A DNA stretch of 64,000 nucleotides from Methanosarcina sp. DH2 (GTDB taxonomy: Archaea; Halobacteriota; Methanosarcinia; Methanosarcinales; Methanosarcinaceae). Made by a program: the position numbers and the translations under genes. The notes beneath the pieces are model-generated. The model saw only the letters and a program-made list of their open reading frames with translations, was not told the origin of the DNA and made no database searches. The DNA is taken from positions 133,623-197,622 of the forward strand of contig NZ_WJBI01000005.1 in NCBI RefSeq assembly GCF_020804225.1. Direction: 5' to 3'. Below, one piece after another: positions 27,747-38,192 of this stretch (the stretch's first letter is position 1; every line of letters starts with the position of its first letter).

Positions 27747-27804
27747 ATTTGTAATTTAGTCCTTTTTCAGGACTCTTAAGAAAAGCTCACTCTAAAATTC
27801 ATAA

Positions 27805-28055
27805 ATTAGTCCTCTTGAGCGAAACGAAGTGGAGCGAAAAGGACAGCGCACTGCAGAGCCGCAACTCTGCCGTGACAAAAATAGTTAGTTACAGTGAATA
27901 GGCTGTACTGGTTAGAAATATTTAGAATTCAGTCATTTTCAGTAAAGTTCACTACTATAAACCATAAATTAGTCCTCTTGAGCGAAACGGAGTGGAGCGA
28001 AAAGGACCGCGTACTCCCGAGGCGCAATTCGGGCGAGGCACAATTCGGGAAACGA
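27805..28055. repeat. Dispersed GC-richer hairpin repeats, two copies
   Basis: TTAGTCCTCTTGAGCGAAAC, then GAAGTGGAGCGAAAAGGAC, occurs at 27805 and again at 27969. Its complement appears near 61322-61365 and in part near 43810-43840. Short CCCGAG/TTCGGG hairpins follow (28015-28050). The copies contrast with the AT-rich surroundings. Confidence 0.75.
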
Positions 28056-28092
28056 ATATAAACTGTCATACCAGATAATACAAGGGAGAGAT

Positions 28093-28908
28093 ATGAAAGT
28101 TTTAGAATGCAGCACTATTGATATTGCGCCTACAATCTCGAGATTGTTGAAAGTTCCTATGGTTCCGCCGTCGGGAAGGCCAATCCGTGAAGTCGAAAAT
28201 TATGCAAAGGAAAGAGGCTGCAAAAGAGCAGTAATTATAGTAGTTGACAGCCTTGGCTACTCTCTTTATTGGCACCTTTCTCCGGTAATGAAAAATTTGC
28301 ATGAAATTGTCGAAAAAGGTCTTTTGTTTAAGTGCAGATCTCCGGCAACTATCACATCTCCTGCAATCGCTTCAATCTTTACGGGCTATCTCCCTGAAGA
28401 GCATAATATTTACTCAACAGCAGACATCTATGCTCAAACAGCGAAAGATTCTGAAAATCCAAGGCTGAAAAGCATCATGGAATGGGCTTACAGGGCAGGA
28501 ATGAAAGCTTCGGCTGTGATAGAGTCCGAAGGAGCCGAGAGTTTTAGGGGTAGAATAAAAGACTTCTATGGGGTTCCTAACTCCGAAGATATACTTGATT
28601 ATGACCGCCAGATAACAGAGTATGCTTTACATGCTCTCAGGGAAAAGCCCGATATCCTGTCCGTACATCTTAGAGCCCTTGACCGTTACTCTCACAGGGT
28701 AGAGACCTGGAAAGAAATGAAAAAAGCCGCAAAAGCCATCGATAAAAATCTTGAAGAGATCTTTCAAAATGCAGAAGAAGGTACAATTTTCTTTATATGC
28801 GGGGACCATGCTGTTCACGGTGGAAAAAAATGGTTAAAAAACGCCACGCACGAAGAAATCAAAAACCATGAAGATAACTGTGTTGCCCTTATCGTGGGTT
28901 GCTGTTGA
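28093..28908 (+). CDS. Alkaline-phosphatase-fold hydrolase (phosphodiesterase/sulfatase-like)
   Basis: ATG at 28093 follows a GGGAGAGAT ribosome-binding site. The 271-residue protein shows the alkaline phosphatase superfamily pattern: AVIIVVDSLGYS, with the metal-binding Asp, near residue 52; a Thr/Ser nucleophile region SPATITSPAIASIFTGYLPE near 82; LSVHLRALDRYSHRV near 195; and FFICGDHAVHGG near 236. These fit type I phosphodiesterases or phosphoglyceromutase-like enzymes. No signal peptide, so it acts in the cytoplasm. The substrate cannot be told. It stands alone, convergent with the NosD/PKD gene. Confidence 0.78.
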   Translation: MKVLECSTIDIAPTISRLLKVPMVPPSGRPIREVENYAKERGCKRAVIIVVDSLGYSLYWHLSPVMKNLHEIVEKGLLFKCRSPATITSPAIASIFTGYLPEEHNIYSTADIYAQTAKDSENPRLKSIMEWAYRAGMKASAVIESEGAESFRGRIKDFYGVPNSEDILDYDRQITEYALHALREKPDILSVHLRALDRYSHRVETWKEMKKAAKAIDKNLEEIFQNAEEGTIFFICGDHAVHGGKKWLKNATHEEIKNHEDNCVALIVGCC

Positions 28909-28950
28909 TAATGTCAGCTCCTTTCCTCAGGTTTCTTTCTTCACGGGACG

Positions 28951-30795
28951 TCATTCTCGTTTCCTTCTGCTTCTTTTCAGCACGGAAATCATGAAAACTA
29001 TCCCGGCAAGTCCAATAAACGATGGAATCCATGGGGTGATTCTCTTCTCCATTCCAGGCAAGGAATCCTCTACAGACCCGGACAAGGAATTCCCTGCAGA
29101 CCCGGGTAAGGGATCATCTACAAAATCTTCGATATTTTTCTGAACCTTGAGGGTTTCGTTTTCCAGGGAAAGTCTAGTTTCCATAAGAATCTTTGAGCTG
29201 GCAGTTGAAACAACGGAATCTTTTATAGATTCAAGTTCCTCTCTGTTGATAATCCTTACACTACCTGTCTTCTCGCCTTCGATTTTAGAGTTTGATTCTG
29301 AGTTTTCAGTTGCTTCTGCATCAATACTATCGACATCTGTGGGTTCACCAGTATTGCTGGTATACATTGTAACGGAGTTTCTTGTAATGGAGTTTTTCAG
29401 ACCACCTGTATTTTGTGTATTAGCAATAACTTCCGGGTCACCAATACTTTCTGTTGCATCTGTTCTGTTCTCTTCTGCACTAGATATGTCGTTTTTATTT
29501 GAGATACTATCCACATTTGCAGAGTTTTCCGTTCCATCCGAACTCCCTGTATCGTCGGCAGCCTCAACCTCTCCCTTGCCAGCTTTCAGGACGGTTATGA
29601 CTACAGATGTCGAAGAGGTTCCGTTTTCATTTATAGCTTCAAGGGAGATAGTATAATTTCCGGGACAACAGAAAACATGCTCAGGTTCTGAACAGCAGGA
29701 TGTCTTGCCGTCCCCAAAGTTCCACGTAACGCAATCTGCGTTCTCGGAAATATCAACAAATTTTATGACAAGGGGAACGTGTCCGCCTGTGGTGTTATAA
29801 ATAAATTGAGCTTTAGGAAGTATAGGACCGGACATTTCTGAGGTGTTTATAACATATATGGTTATAGATGCTGAATCACTACCGTTCTTGTTGCTGGCAG
29901 TAAGAGAAACTACATACTCTCCCGCACTTGAATAAGTATGCACAGGATTCGGATAGCTTGAAACTTTTCCGTCCCCGAAGTCCCATAACCGGGATGTGGC
30001 ATTTTTGGAAAAGTCCTTAAACCTGACAGAGAAAGGGGCATAGCCTTCTGTCACATCTGAAGTGAAACGCGCTCTAGGCAGTATCGGAGGAGCTGGAGCG
30101 TATTTCATTAAAGGCATGTAATCCATACTTCCGGCTTCAGAGTTAACGGCATATGCAGAATCCCCTATACCGTCTTCGTTTTCATCCGTTCCTTCATAAT
30201 CACTCCAATAATTGCCTGTACTCCCATTCCAGACGTTGAACTTATAGTCCCTGGCATTATCTTCGTTGTCGAAGTAATTGCCGTGGATTACGTTATTAGA
30301 AGAAGCCAGCAGTTTGATACCACAGTCCAGGTTTGAATATATCATATTGTTACTCAACAGGTTATTTCTGGAGTTGAACAGGTAAATTCCTGCTTCCTGG
30401 TTTGAAATTTTGTTCCCGCTTATGGTGCAGTTTTCAGCATTATTAAGGAAAATTCCACATCTACCTTCAACTATCGAAAAACCGCTGACCTTTACATTAC
30501 TGGTAACTATTTCAAAAATATAACTTCCCTGGGTCTCCCCCAAAACAAAGGTATCATCAGGATTCCCGGATGCCGACTTTATAGTTAAATTTTCTTTGTT
30601 AACGTGGATACTTTCATTAAATTTCCCAGGTTCTACAAGGATAATATCTCCAGGAAACGATTCGTCTACTGCATCCTGGATGGATTCCCCTGGCCAAACA
30701 CGAAATTCCGACGCCATTCCAGTCTCAGAAACTGAAATCAAAATTAATATTGCCAGTAAAAAGCAGGTTCGCCTGAAAGTTTGCGTTTGTGCCAT
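28951..30795 (-). CDS. Surface protein with NosD-like beta-helix and two PKD domains
   Basis: The 614-residue protein has a signal peptide (CFLLAILILISVSETGMAS). A right-handed parallel beta-helix (about residues 30-225; repeats such as NCTISGNKISNQEAGIYLFN) follows. Two PKD domains come next, near 240-320 (RLWDFGDGKVSSYPNPVHTY) and 330-410 (VTWNFGDGKTSCCSEPEHVF). A Ser/Thr/Asn-rich stalk leads to a C-terminal transmembrane anchor ending RSRRKRE. This architecture is typical of Methanosarcina envelope proteins. The second PKD domain carries an unusual Cys cluster (CC…CC) that could form disulfides. Confidence 0.9.
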   Translation of the reverse strand: MAQTQTFRRTCFLLAILILISVSETGMASEFRVWPGESIQDAVDESFPGDIILVEPGKFNESIHVNKENLTIKSASGNPDDTFVLGETQGSYIFEIVTSNVKVSGFSIVEGRCGIFLNNAENCTISGNKISNQEAGIYLFNSRNNLLSNNMIYSNLDCGIKLLASSNNVIHGNYFDNEDNARDYKFNVWNGSTGNYWSDYEGTDENEDGIGDSAYAVNSEAGSMDYMPLMKYAPAPPILPRARFTSDVTEGYAPFSVRFKDFSKNATSRLWDFGDGKVSSYPNPVHTYSSAGEYVVSLTASNKNGSDSASITIYVINTSEMSGPILPKAQFIYNTTGGHVPLVIKFVDISENADCVTWNFGDGKTSCCSEPEHVFCCPGNYTISLEAINENGTSSTSVVITVLKAGKGEVEAADDTGSSDGTENSANVDSISNKNDISSAEENRTDATESIGDPEVIANTQNTGGLKNSITRNSVTMYTSNTGEPTDVDSIDAEATENSESNSKIEGEKTGSVRIINREELESIKDSVVSTASSKILMETRLSLENETLKVQKNIEDFVDDPLPGSAGNSLSGSVEDSLPGMEKRITPWIPSFIGLAGIVFMISVLKRSRRKRE

Positions 30796-31409
30796 CTTAA
30801 CCCCTATATAGATCCAGGAATTTACTTAATAAGTTTTTATAAGGAAAGGATATAAAATTGTTGGTTTAAAGAAATATTAGAAAAAAGAGATTAAAATTAA
30901 AATCAATAAAAAATTAAAGTGAATACAAAATCTAATCAGATAGAAGATGGCAAATAGTAATATATAAAGAAGAACCTGTTTTTTGATTACACTAATGTAT
31001 GAAAGTGTACATAGTCGCTTACTTCGGGATTAAAGTTTCCAGCATGATTAATGCTCTCACATTCATTCACACGCAAATCGGACCTCATCATTCTCTTTTT
31101 CCCATCTTTCCCACCTTTCCCATCTTTCCCATCTTTCCCATCTTTCCCACCTTTCCCACCTTTCCCACCTTTCCCAGTCTTTTCGTATTTCTTCCCGTTT
31201 TTTCCCTTTCTTTTTACGCATTTTATTTTTCTTTAATACAAATGCGTTTCAAAGTCTCTGAATGGTAATGTATATTAATTATAATTCTCAATGGTTCTGG
31301 AAGAATTTTTTTCTAACAGGTTCAGGTAAGCCTGGATGGAGCGCAAAGGTTTTTAAGTAAATATTCAAGTTAGGTTTCTTAAATGAATACAGCTGGAGAA
31401 GGTTTGATT
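30796..31409. other. Intergenic region with a 9-bp pyrimidine repeat
   Basis: Apart from the repeat at 31098-31177 I see no gene. Two frames through the repeat translate as Pro-Thr-Phe or Pro-Phe-Pro strings and are not genes. Confidence 0.6.
31098..31177. repeat. 9-bp tandem repeat, about 9 units
   Basis: TTTCCCATC and TTTCCCACC units alternate without interruption, making a nearly pure pyrimidine tract on the plus strand. It lies between divergent promoters of the NosD/PKD gene and the XRE-cupin gene. Confidence 0.92.
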
Positions 31410-31964
31410 ATGCAGGAAAAAATAAAGGAAATTGCATCCCGCGTACGTGAACTGCGGGAGCTATCAGATATTTCTGTTGAAAAAATGGCAGAGTATCTTC
31501 AGGTCTCATCCGAAATCTACGAGAAATACGAAAGCGGAACAGAGGATATTCCGGCAAGTATACTTTTTGAAATTGCACACCGGCTGCAGGTAGATATGGC
31601 TACTCTTCTGACAGGAGAAGAGCCTCGCATGAACATTTTTACAGTTACAAGGGGCGGAAAAGGAGTAAGTGTTGAGAGAAGAATACAGTACAGGTATCAG
31701 AACCTGGCTGAAAAGTTTATTCATAAAAAAGCGGAGTTCTTCATTGTTACAGTCGAACCCAAACCTCAAGGAACAAAACCTGACACAAACTCCCATCCGG
31801 GGCAGGAATTCAATTATGTGCTTGAGGGAAGCCTGAAGGTCTACATCCATAATAATGAAATCACCCTTAATGAAGGAGACTCCATTTATTTTGATTCCAA
31901 TTATGAACATGCCATGGAAGCTCTGGATGGAGAACCCGCTAAGTTCCTGGCAGTTATTTTGTAA
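31410..31964 (+). CDS. XRE-family regulator with C-terminal cupin domain
   Basis: ATG at 31410 is preferred because GGAGAAGG lies 8-15 bases upstream; an ATG at 31383 would add nine residues. The 184-residue protein has an N-terminal helix-turn-helix ([20 protein letters not shown] and [20 protein letters not shown]) and a C-terminal cupin ([18 protein letters not shown] and [15 protein letters not shown]). The family typically senses a small molecule and controls the neighbouring metabolic gene. It is followed 195 bases later by the acyl-CoA synthetase, so control of that gene and the Vor cluster is a reasonable inference. Confidence 0.88.
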   Translation: MQEKIKEIASRVRELRELSDISVEKMAEYLQVSSEIYEKYESGTEDIPASILFEIAHRLQVDMATLLTGEEPRMNIFTVTRGGKGVSVERRIQYRYQNLAEKFIHKKAEFFIVTVEPKPQGTKPDTNSHPGQEFNYVLEGSLKVYIHNNEITLNEGDSIYFDSNYEHAMEALDGEPAKFLAVIL

Positions 31965-32158
31965 CCCGGATTAAATGCAACCCTGAGTAACCCATTCTTA
32001 ATAACTCACGCAAACTCGCATAAAAATCCGCATAAAAAACTCGAATACAGGAAAAATTCGAAACAAAGGAAAAAACTCTGAGAGTTTTTTTAGAATTTAA
32101 ATTCAGCCTCTCGAAGCCTGAATAAGTATCGGAATATAGAAAAATTCAAATAAAACGG

Positions 32159-33841
32159 GTGTCCAGAATGACTTCCTTGCTGAGCCAATTTGTTTCCAAA
32201 ACCGATTTTGAATCCTACGAGGATTTCCAGGAAAACTTCAAAATCCTGGTCCCTGAAAATTTCAACTTTGCCTATGACGTGGTCGATGCCTATGCAAGAG
32301 ATTCTCCTGAGAAACTTGCCATGATCTGGTGTGATGATAATGGGGAAGAGAGGAGCTTTACTTTCAAAGACATGAAGTATTACAGCGATAAGGCTGCAAA
32401 TTTCTTTGCAAAACACGGCATTGGAAAAGGCGACTATGTAATGCTTACCTTAAAGAGCCGTTACGAATTCTGGTACTGCATCCTGGGGCTACACAAGCTC
32501 GGAGCAATAGCAGTGCCTGCAACTCACATGCTGAAAACCCGGGATATTGTATATAGAATTGAAAAAGCCGGGTTGAAGATGATTGTCTGCATTTCCGAAG
32601 ATGACGTTCCGGAACAGGTAGATGAAGCCCATGCCGAATGTGGGGATATCCCTCTCAAAAAAGCCGTGGTAGGAGTAGAAGCCCGGGAAGGCTGGATTGA
32701 TTTCAGAAAGGAACTTGAGGAAGTTCCCTCGATTTTCGAACGCCCCACAGGCGAGGCTGCGACAAAGAATGAAGACATCTGCCTTGTCTATTTCTCCTCC
32801 GGAACCGCTGGTTTCCCTAAAATGGTAGAGCATGACAACACCTACCCCCTCGGACATATTCTCACTGCAAAATACTGGCAGAATGTGGAGGATGACGGGC
32901 TGCACTACACCGTTGCAGACAGCGGCTGGGGTAAATGTGTATGGGGTAAGCTTTACGGGCAGTGGATTGCCGGCTGCGCGGTTTTTGTCTACGACTATGA
33001 CCGGTTTGAAGCCAAAAACATGCTTGAAAAAGCCTCCAGATATGGGGTTACGACCTTCTGCGCCCCGCCCACTATCTATCGCTTCCTGATAAAAGAGGAC
33101 CTTACTCACTATAACTTCAGTACTCTGCAGTATGCAGTTGTTGCAGGCGAACCCCTGAACCCTGAGGTCTTTAACCGCTTCCTTGAGTTTACAGGGATTA
33201 AACTTATGGAAGGGTTCGGGCAGACTGAAACCGTTGTTACCATTGCGACTTTTCCCTGGATGGAACCCAAACCCGGGTCAATCGGAAGACCCACCCCTGG
33301 ATATAAGATTGAACTCATGGACAGGGACGGCAGGCTCTGTGAGGTAGGAGAGGAAGGGGAAATCGTCATCAACACAAAGGACGAAAAACCAGTAGGCCTC
33401 TTTGTCCACTATGGAAAAGACCCTGAAAGGACAGAAGAAACCTGGCATGACGGCTACTACCATACCGGAGATATGGCCTGGATGGATGAAGACGGGTACC
33501 TATGGTTTGTGGGAAGGGCTGACGATATCATCAAGACCTCAGGATACAAAGTTGGGCCCTTTGAAGTGGAAAGTGCCCTCATCCAGCATCCGGCTGTGCT
33601 CGAGTGTGCAATCACTGGAGTTCCCGACCCAGTCAGAGGCCAGGTCATCAAAGCCACCGTTGTGCTTACAAAAGACTATACTGCAAGCGATGCCATTAAG
33701 AAAGAGCTGCAGGAACATGTAAAAAATGTCACGGCTCCTTATAAGTATCCCAGGATTGTGGAATTCGTTCCCGAACTCCCGAAGACCATCAGCGGAAAAA
33801 TCCGCAGGGTGGAGATCCGGGATAAAGACCAGACTCAGTAA
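32159..33841 (+). CDS. AMP-forming acyl-CoA synthetase (medium-chain/branched type)
   Basis: The 560-residue protein is an adenylate-forming enzyme: [17 protein letters not shown] (P-loop-like A3 motif), [14 protein letters not shown] (A5), [15 protein letters not shown] (A7), [20 protein letters not shown] (A8) and [12 protein letters not shown] with the catalytic Lys near the end (A10). It converts a carboxylic acid, ATP and CoA to acyl-CoA, AMP and PPi. A characterised M. acetivorans homologue prefers small branched acids such as 2-methylbutyrate. With the Vor-type oxidoreductase next door it would feed branched acyl-CoA to reductive carboxylation. Start may be GTG at 32159 or ATG at 32168. 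Confidence 0.9.
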   Translation: MSRMTSLLSQFVSKTDFESYEDFQENFKILVPENFNFAYDVVDAYARDSPEKLAMIWCDDNGEERSFTFKDMKYYSDKAANFFAKHGIGKGDYVMLTLKSRYEFWYCILGLHKLGAIAVPATHMLKTRDIVYRIEKAGLKMIVCISEDDVPEQVDEAHAECGDIPLKKAVVGVEAREGWIDFRKELEEVPSIFERPTGEAATKNEDICLVYFSSGTAGFPKMVEHDNTYPLGHILTAKYWQNVEDDGLHYTVADSGWGKCVWGKLYGQWIAGCAVFVYDYDRFEAKNMLEKASRYGVTTFCAPPTIYRFLIKEDLTHYNFSTLQYAVVAGEPLNPEVFNRFLEFTGIKLMEGFGQTETVVTIATFPWMEPKPGSIGRPTPGYKIELMDRDGRLCEVGEEGEIVINTKDEKPVGLFVHYGKDPERTEETWHDGYYHTGDMAWMDEDGYLWFVGRADDIIKTSGYKVGPFEVESALIQHPAVLECAITGVPDPVRGQVIKATVVLTKDYTASDAIKKELQEHVKNVTAPYKYPRIVEFVPELPKTISGKIRRVEIRDKDQTQ

Positions 33842-34173
33842 CAGGATTTTTAGAGTACTGCACCCAATCAAATATATTCGATCAAATCCGAAAAAGGAAA
33901 AAGAAAGGAAAGAGATAAGTACCTTAAACTTTTTCTGAAAAGTTTGCCTAAGGTAGAGATAATTCGGATTTACTCTCAAAAGGATACTGTAATTCAAGAG
34001 ATACTACAATTCAAGAGATACTACAAATCAAGAAATACTATAGTTCAAGAAGAGAAGAGAATTCAAGAGCATATAAGGATTCAGAAAGCCCCTTAAAAAT
34101 GATAGGCTCCTGTCTGCCATATAATACCGGCCGGAGAAAAACAGGGACTGGAAGAATAGCGTGAGGATTCTAT
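33842..34173. other. Spacer with hairpin and imperfect repeats
   Basis: The hairpin at 33921-33954 pairs ACCTTA and AACTTTT with AAAAGTT and TAAGGT and may terminate the synthetase transcript. Imperfect 16-bp repeats (ATTCAAGAGATACTAC) fill 33991-34060. No gene was seen. Confidence 0.55.
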
Positions 34174-34422
34174 ATGGTAAAAAATGATAAAAAAGAACCG
34201 TACCCTGTTATCAATATTCTGGAATGCAAGGCATGTGGGCGCTGTCTTCTTGCCTGCCCGAAGGAAGTGCTTTTCATGAGTGAGAGCCTGAACGCGCGGG
34301 GTTACCATTACATAGAGTATAAAGGAGAAGGCTGCTCAGGCTGTGCAAGCTGCTATTATACCTGCCCTGAGCCCCTGGCACTGGAAATCCATATTCCCCT
34401 GAAAGAGGAGGAAGCCGAATAA
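34174..34422 (+). CDS. 2-oxoacid:ferredoxin oxidoreductase, ferredoxin (delta) subunit
   Basis: The 82-residue protein has two 4Fe-4S motifs, [15 protein letters not shown] and [14 protein letters not shown]. It is the small iron-sulfur subunit that passes electrons from the TPP subunit to ferredoxin. It is the first gene of a three-gene operon, 22 bases before the alpha subunit, with GGAGG before that gene's ATG. Confidence 0.9.
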   Translation: MVKNDKKEPYPVINILECKACGRCLLACPKEVLFMSESLNARGYHYIEYKGEGCSGCASCYYTCPEPLALEIHIPLKEEEAE

Positions 34423-34444
34423 GGCAGGATAAGGAGGAAAAAAG

Positions 34445-35500
34445 ATGGCAACACAACTCGTAAAAGGTAACTCTGCAGTAATCGTCGGCGCACTCTATGC
34501 CGGCTGTGACTGTTTCTTTGGATACCCCATTACTCCGGCAAGTGAGATCCTGCACGATGCTTCCAGTTACTTCCCGAAAATTGGCAGGAAATTTGTTCAG
34601 GCTGAATCTGAGGAAGCTGCAATCAACATGGTCTATGGAGGGGCATCGGCCGGGCACAGGGTCATGACATCCTCTTCAGGTCCCGGAATTAGCCTGATGC
34701 AGGAGGGAGTTTCTTACCTTGCAGGTGCAGAACTTCCCTGTGTGCTTATAGATGTCATGAGGGCAGGTCCAGGGCTTGGAAACATCGGGCCCGAACAGGC
34801 AGACTACAACCAGGTCGTAAAAGGTGGAGGGCACGGAAATTACAGGGCCATTGTACTTGCTCCCAATTCAGTGCAGGAAATGTGTGACTTTACCATGAAA
34901 GCTTTTGATCTGGCTTTCAAATATAGGAACCCTGCAGTCGTGCTTGCTGACGGAGTGCTCGGGCAAATGATCGAGTCCCTGGAGTTCCCTGATAAAGCCC
35001 TTACCCCGGAAACCGACACCAGCTGGGCGGTCAATGGGACAGCAGAAACCAGAGCCAATCTTATAACTTCAATCTTCCTGGACTTCAACGAACTAGGAAT
35101 GTTCAATGAGAAACTGCAGGCAAAGTACGAGCTGATAAAGCAGAATGAGGTAGATTACGAAGAACACATGACCGAAGATGCCTCAATAGTGCTTGTCTCT
35201 TATGGCATAAGCAGCAGGATCTGCAGGTCAGCAGTGGATCTTGCCAGGCAGGAAGGAATTAAAGTAGGGCTTTTCAGGCCAAAGACACTTTTCCCATTCC
35301 CTGAAGCGCAGTTGAAAACCCTTGCTGATAAGGGATGCTCTTTCATCTCCGTTGAGATGAGCAACGGGCAGATGATAGACGACATTAGACTTGCTATCAG
35401 CTGTTCACGGCCTGTGGAACTGGTAAACCGCATGGGAGGAAACCTGATAACCCTCGACCAGATTATGGACAAAATCAGAAAAGTTGCAGGGGAGGCATGA
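34445..35500 (+). CDS. vorB: 2-oxoacid:ferredoxin oxidoreductase alpha subunit (Vor-type)
   Basis: The 351-residue protein starts with [20 protein letters not shown] and [10 protein letters not shown], the pyrimidine-binding domain of the 2-oxoacid:ferredoxin oxidoreductase alpha subunit. It continues with [32 protein letters not shown] and [20 protein letters not shown]. The C-terminal transketolase-C-like domain includes VSYGISSRI. The operon order and length fit the valine-type (Vor) enzyme rather than pyruvate. Kor (2-oxoglutarate) cannot be excluded by eye. The stop overlaps an ATG of the next gene (ATGA). Confidence 0.85.
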   Translation: MATQLVKGNSAVIVGALYAGCDCFFGYPITPASEILHDASSYFPKIGRKFVQAESEEAAINMVYGGASAGHRVMTSSSGPGISLMQEGVSYLAGAELPCVLIDVMRAGPGLGNIGPEQADYNQVVKGGGHGNYRAIVLAPNSVQEMCDFTMKAFDLAFKYRNPAVVLADGVLGQMIESLEFPDKALTPETDTSWAVNGTAETRANLITSIFLDFNELGMFNEKLQAKYELIKQNEVDYEEHMTEDASIVLVSYGISSRICRSAVDLARQEGIKVGLFRPKTLFPFPEAQLKTLADKGCSFISVEMSNGQMIDDIRLAISCSRPVELVNRMGGNLITLDQIMDKIRKVAGEA

Positions 35501-35502
35501 AA

Positions 35503-36948
35503 ATGGCAGCAGAAATCACCAACGGAGAAAAGGTTATCAGAAAGCCAAAAGCCCTGTACACGGACTATCCGCGCAAAGGAGGAGCAGCCTCAACTGCCAC
35601 TCACTACTGCCCAGGCTGCGGACACGGGGTTTTGCACAAGCTTATCGCTGAAGCAATTGATGACCTCGGAATCCAGGACAGGACAGTTATGATTAGCCCT
35701 GTGGGCTGTGCAGTCTTTGCTTATTATTACTTTGACGCAGGCAATATCCAGGTAGCTCACGGCCGTGCCCCTGCAGTTGGGACAGGCGTCTCAAGGGCTG
35801 AAGAAAATGCTGTGGTCATCTCCTACCAGGGTGACGGAGACCTTGCTTCAATCGGCCTGAACGAGACTCTGCAGGCAGCAAACAGGGGGGAAAAACTGGC
35901 AGTCTTTTTCGTAAATAATACCGTGTACGGTATGACAGGCGGACAGATGGCTCCTACGACCCTTATAGGGGAAAAGACAACTACGACTCCTGAAGGCCGT
36001 GACCCCCGTTTTGCAGGCTACCCGCTGCACATGTGTGAACTCATATCCAACCTGAAAGCTCCTGTATTCATCGAAAGGGTTTCGGTTTCGGATATCTCTC
36101 ATATAAGGAAAGCCAGAAAAGCTATCAGGAAAGCGATGGAGATCCAGCGCGATGGCAAAGGCTATGCCTTTGTGGAAGTCCTTGCCGCCTGCCCGACAAA
36201 TTTGAGGATGGATGCCGAACAGGCTGTAAAGTTCATTAACGAAGAAATGGAATCGGAATTCCCGCTTAAGAACTTCAGGGATAACTCTGCAGAAGCCGAA
36301 ATCCTTCACAGGGGCGTAAGCGACTTCACAACGGAAGCCCTGGAAAAACTTTACGGGATTGAATCCGGAGCTGAGGAAAAACCTTCCAGGACCGACTTTG
36401 CCCCGATCCAGACCAAGATTGCAGGTTTCGGAGGGCAGGGAGTCCTGAGCATGGGCATTATCCTTGCACAGGCAGGAGTAAAAGCAAACCTCAATGCTTC
36501 ATGGTTCCCTTCATACGGCCCGGAACAGCGCGGAGGAACCTCGAACTGTTCGGTCGTGATTTCAGGTCAGTCCATAGGCTCTCCTACAGTCTATACCCCT
36601 GACATCCTTGTAGCCATGAATCGTCCTTCCCTTGAAAGGTTTGAAGGAGCGGTAAGAAAAGGAGGTTTTATCCTCTATGACTCGACCATAGGCGAAGCCG
36701 AGACTCCAGCAGGCGTAAAAGCCGTTGCGGTTCCGGCAACCGAAAAAGCCAAGGAAGCAGGCGATGAGAGAGCTGCAAATTCCTTTATGCTCGGTGCTTT
36801 GCTGGGGCTAAATGCAACCGGACTTGAAGAAGAAGCCTTCAAAGAAGCTCTTGCCGAAAATTTCGCAGGCAAACCCAAAGTCATTGAGTTCAATCAACAG
36901 GTGCTTGAAGCCGGTGCAAAATGGGCAAGAGAGAACTTTAAGGTATGA
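35503..36948 (+). CDS. vorA: Fused beta (TPP) and gamma subunits of Vor-type 2-oxoacid:ferredoxin oxidoreductase
   Basis: Residues 1-~290 are the TPP-binding beta subunit: [58 protein letters not shown] and [16 protein letters not shown]. Residues ~305-481 are the gamma subunit ([38 protein letters not shown]). The two are separate genes in many archaea. ATG at 35503 is preferred over the overlapping ATG at 35497 because the GGGGAGG site ends only one base before the latter. The complex interconverts a branched 2-oxoacid plus CoA and acyl-CoA plus CO2 with ferredoxin. In methanogens the reductive direction serves amino acid synthesis. Confidence 0.88.
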   Translation: MAAEITNGEKVIRKPKALYTDYPRKGGAASTATHYCPGCGHGVLHKLIAEAIDDLGIQDRTVMISPVGCAVFAYYYFDAGNIQVAHGRAPAVGTGVSRAEENAVVISYQGDGDLASIGLNETLQAANRGEKLAVFFVNNTVYGMTGGQMAPTTLIGEKTTTTPEGRDPRFAGYPLHMCELISNLKAPVFIERVSVSDISHIRKARKAIRKAMEIQRDGKGYAFVEVLAACPTNLRMDAEQAVKFINEEMESEFPLKNFRDNSAEAEILHRGVSDFTTEALEKLYGIESGAEEKPSRTDFAPIQTKIAGFGGQGVLSMGIILAQAGVKANLNASWFPSYGPEQRGGTSNCSVVISGQSIGSPTVYTPDILVAMNRPSLERFEGAVRKGGFILYDSTIGEAETPAGVKAVAVPATEKAKEAGDERAANSFMLGALLGLNATGLEEEAFKEALAENFAGKPKVIEFNQQVLEAGAKWARENFKV

Positions 36949-36976
36949 AATTAACTGGATTTCAGTATAAACCACA

Positions 36977-37020
36977 ACAGGCGAAAGGAGAGGTTCTAAC
37001 TCGCCTGTAAATACTTTTTT
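36977..37020 (+). terminator. Terminator of the Vor operon
   Basis: ACAGGCGA (36977-36984) pairs exactly with TCGCCTGT (37001-37008), followed by AAATACTTTTTT. It lies 29 bases after the stop codon. Confidence 0.7.
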
Positions 37021-37194
37021 CAGACTTACCGATCTGGATTTTTAAAGAGCAGGCTTTTCCTTATATAAATATATTGGATTTATTGGAGACTATTTGTATT
37101 TTAATCTGACTCTTTTCATTTGACTTTTTAACTTAATACTTAATCTTCCTGCCAACAATAAAGCCGAAGGAAACATTAAAATAGTTGTGAAAAG

Positions 37195-37262
37195 TCGTAA
37201 TTTATGTAGAACGGCAAAACTCAATTCATCACCTCTCCAGCTTGACTTTGCCGTTCTTTAAT
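37195..37262 (+). ncRNA. Candidate small RNA: hairpin with an anti-Shine-Dalgarno-like loop
   Basis: AGAACGGCAAA (37208-37218) pairs exactly with TTTGCCGTTCT (37247-37257), followed by TTTAAT. The 28-base loop contains CATCACCTCTCC, which is complementary to GGAGGTGAT-type ribosome-binding sites. An AT-rich segment with TTAAAATAG lies 25-35 bases upstream. It could be a small RNA or simply a terminator-like hairpin. No transcript evidence is available. Confidence 0.4.
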
Positions 37263-37565
37263 CAACTTGTGTTGCATGCTTTTTTATCTTCTCTTTACAC
37301 AGGGCAGAGTCTTAATAGGAGCCATAGCTGGAAAGTTACAGCTGGAAAGTTGCAGCTGAAAAGCCCCATGCTGAAAAGCCCCATGCTGAAATAAAGGATT
37401 GCTTACAGCTGCGGATGCACTAATTAAAGAAAATCAGAGATTTAGGAACGGTCATAAGGTTTATTTAAAATAAAGACATTATAAAAAAGAGTTAGGCTTA
37501 CTGAAAATTAATTTGAAAGTAATTGTGTTTGAGAATTAAGTTAAAAATCAATTATTAATTTAGAA

Positions 37566-37655
37566 GTAGATGGTAGGGTTCGAGTCCCTATTCTCGAGAT
37601 CCCTACCTGCGATCCAACCCTGGATTGAGAGGAAACCCTATTACTCTCAATCTAC
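37566..37655 (+). ncRNA. 90-nt structured repeat element, copy A
   Basis: Closing stem GTAGAT/ATCTAC; hairpin 1 GGTAGGG/CCCTACC with inner TCGAG/CTCGA; hairpin 2 TTGAGAG/CTCTCAA with loop GAAACCCTATTA. Within hairpin 1 an alternative fold, TAGGG-TTCGAGT-CCCTA, is a perfect 5-bp, 7-nt tRNA T-arm. A TATA-like ACATTATAAAAAAG lies 87 bases upstream of the core and an AAAAAAGTTTTTG run lies 40 bases downstream. Four copies in 4 kb, each exactly 90 nt. Strand is set by the order of these promoter- and terminator-like signals and is inferred. Confidence 0.6.
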
Positions 37656-38102
37656 ACACTCATAATGGCATGGAGATATATATCATAACCGATTCAAAAA
37701 AGTTTTTGTAATCTTAAATTTATCTGGATTACATATTTTTATCGTCACTAAAACTTTTAATGGCATTGAAATCTTTTCCATTAATTATTATAAATTTCAA
37801 TGTATTAATTTAGTTTATATCTACAAAGATCTCCTTTAATCGATTCGCAATTTCTCCTGGAAAGTAACAAACCCAGAAACAGGACCTCAAGAGTGAGAAC
37901 TTTTATTCTTAGACGTTTGGGTGAGAGGCAAACTCAGAGAATCTGTAATCTTTGAGGTAGCTTCTTTTAACATATTCGCCATGAATATCCGTTCAGCTAG
38001 ATACAATAATCAGGTTAGTATAAACTAATGTGGAATGATAAGGTTTATTAAAAATAAAGACATTATAAAAAAGTGAGATTCAATCTCAAAATTAGTTTAG
38101 AA

Positions 38103-38192
38103 GTAGATGGTAGAGTTCGAGTCCCTATTCTCGATGTCCCTACCTGCGATCCAACCCTGGATTGAGAGGAAACCCTAATACTCTCAATCTAC
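38103..38192 (+). ncRNA. 90-nt structured repeat element, copy B
   Basis: Differs from copy D at four positions in the core (GGTAGAG, CTCGATG and TAATA changes). The 7-bp stem of hairpin 1 gains one A-C mismatch. The TATA-like ACATTATAAAAAAG lies only 40 bases upstream because of a ~47-bp deletion. The downstream flank matches copy D for about 90 bases and ends in AAAAAACTTTTTTT. Confidence 0.6.

Noticed and set aside
31051-31268. Two open frames through the pyrimidine repeat encoding Pro-Phe-Pro-Thr strings
   Set aside because: They arise because the repeat unit is 9 bp and carry no start context or non-repeat protein sequence.
37566-37655. A tRNA gene, because of the perfect T-arm
   Set aside because: No acceptor stem, anticodon arm or D-arm can be drawn around it in normal or simple permuted order.
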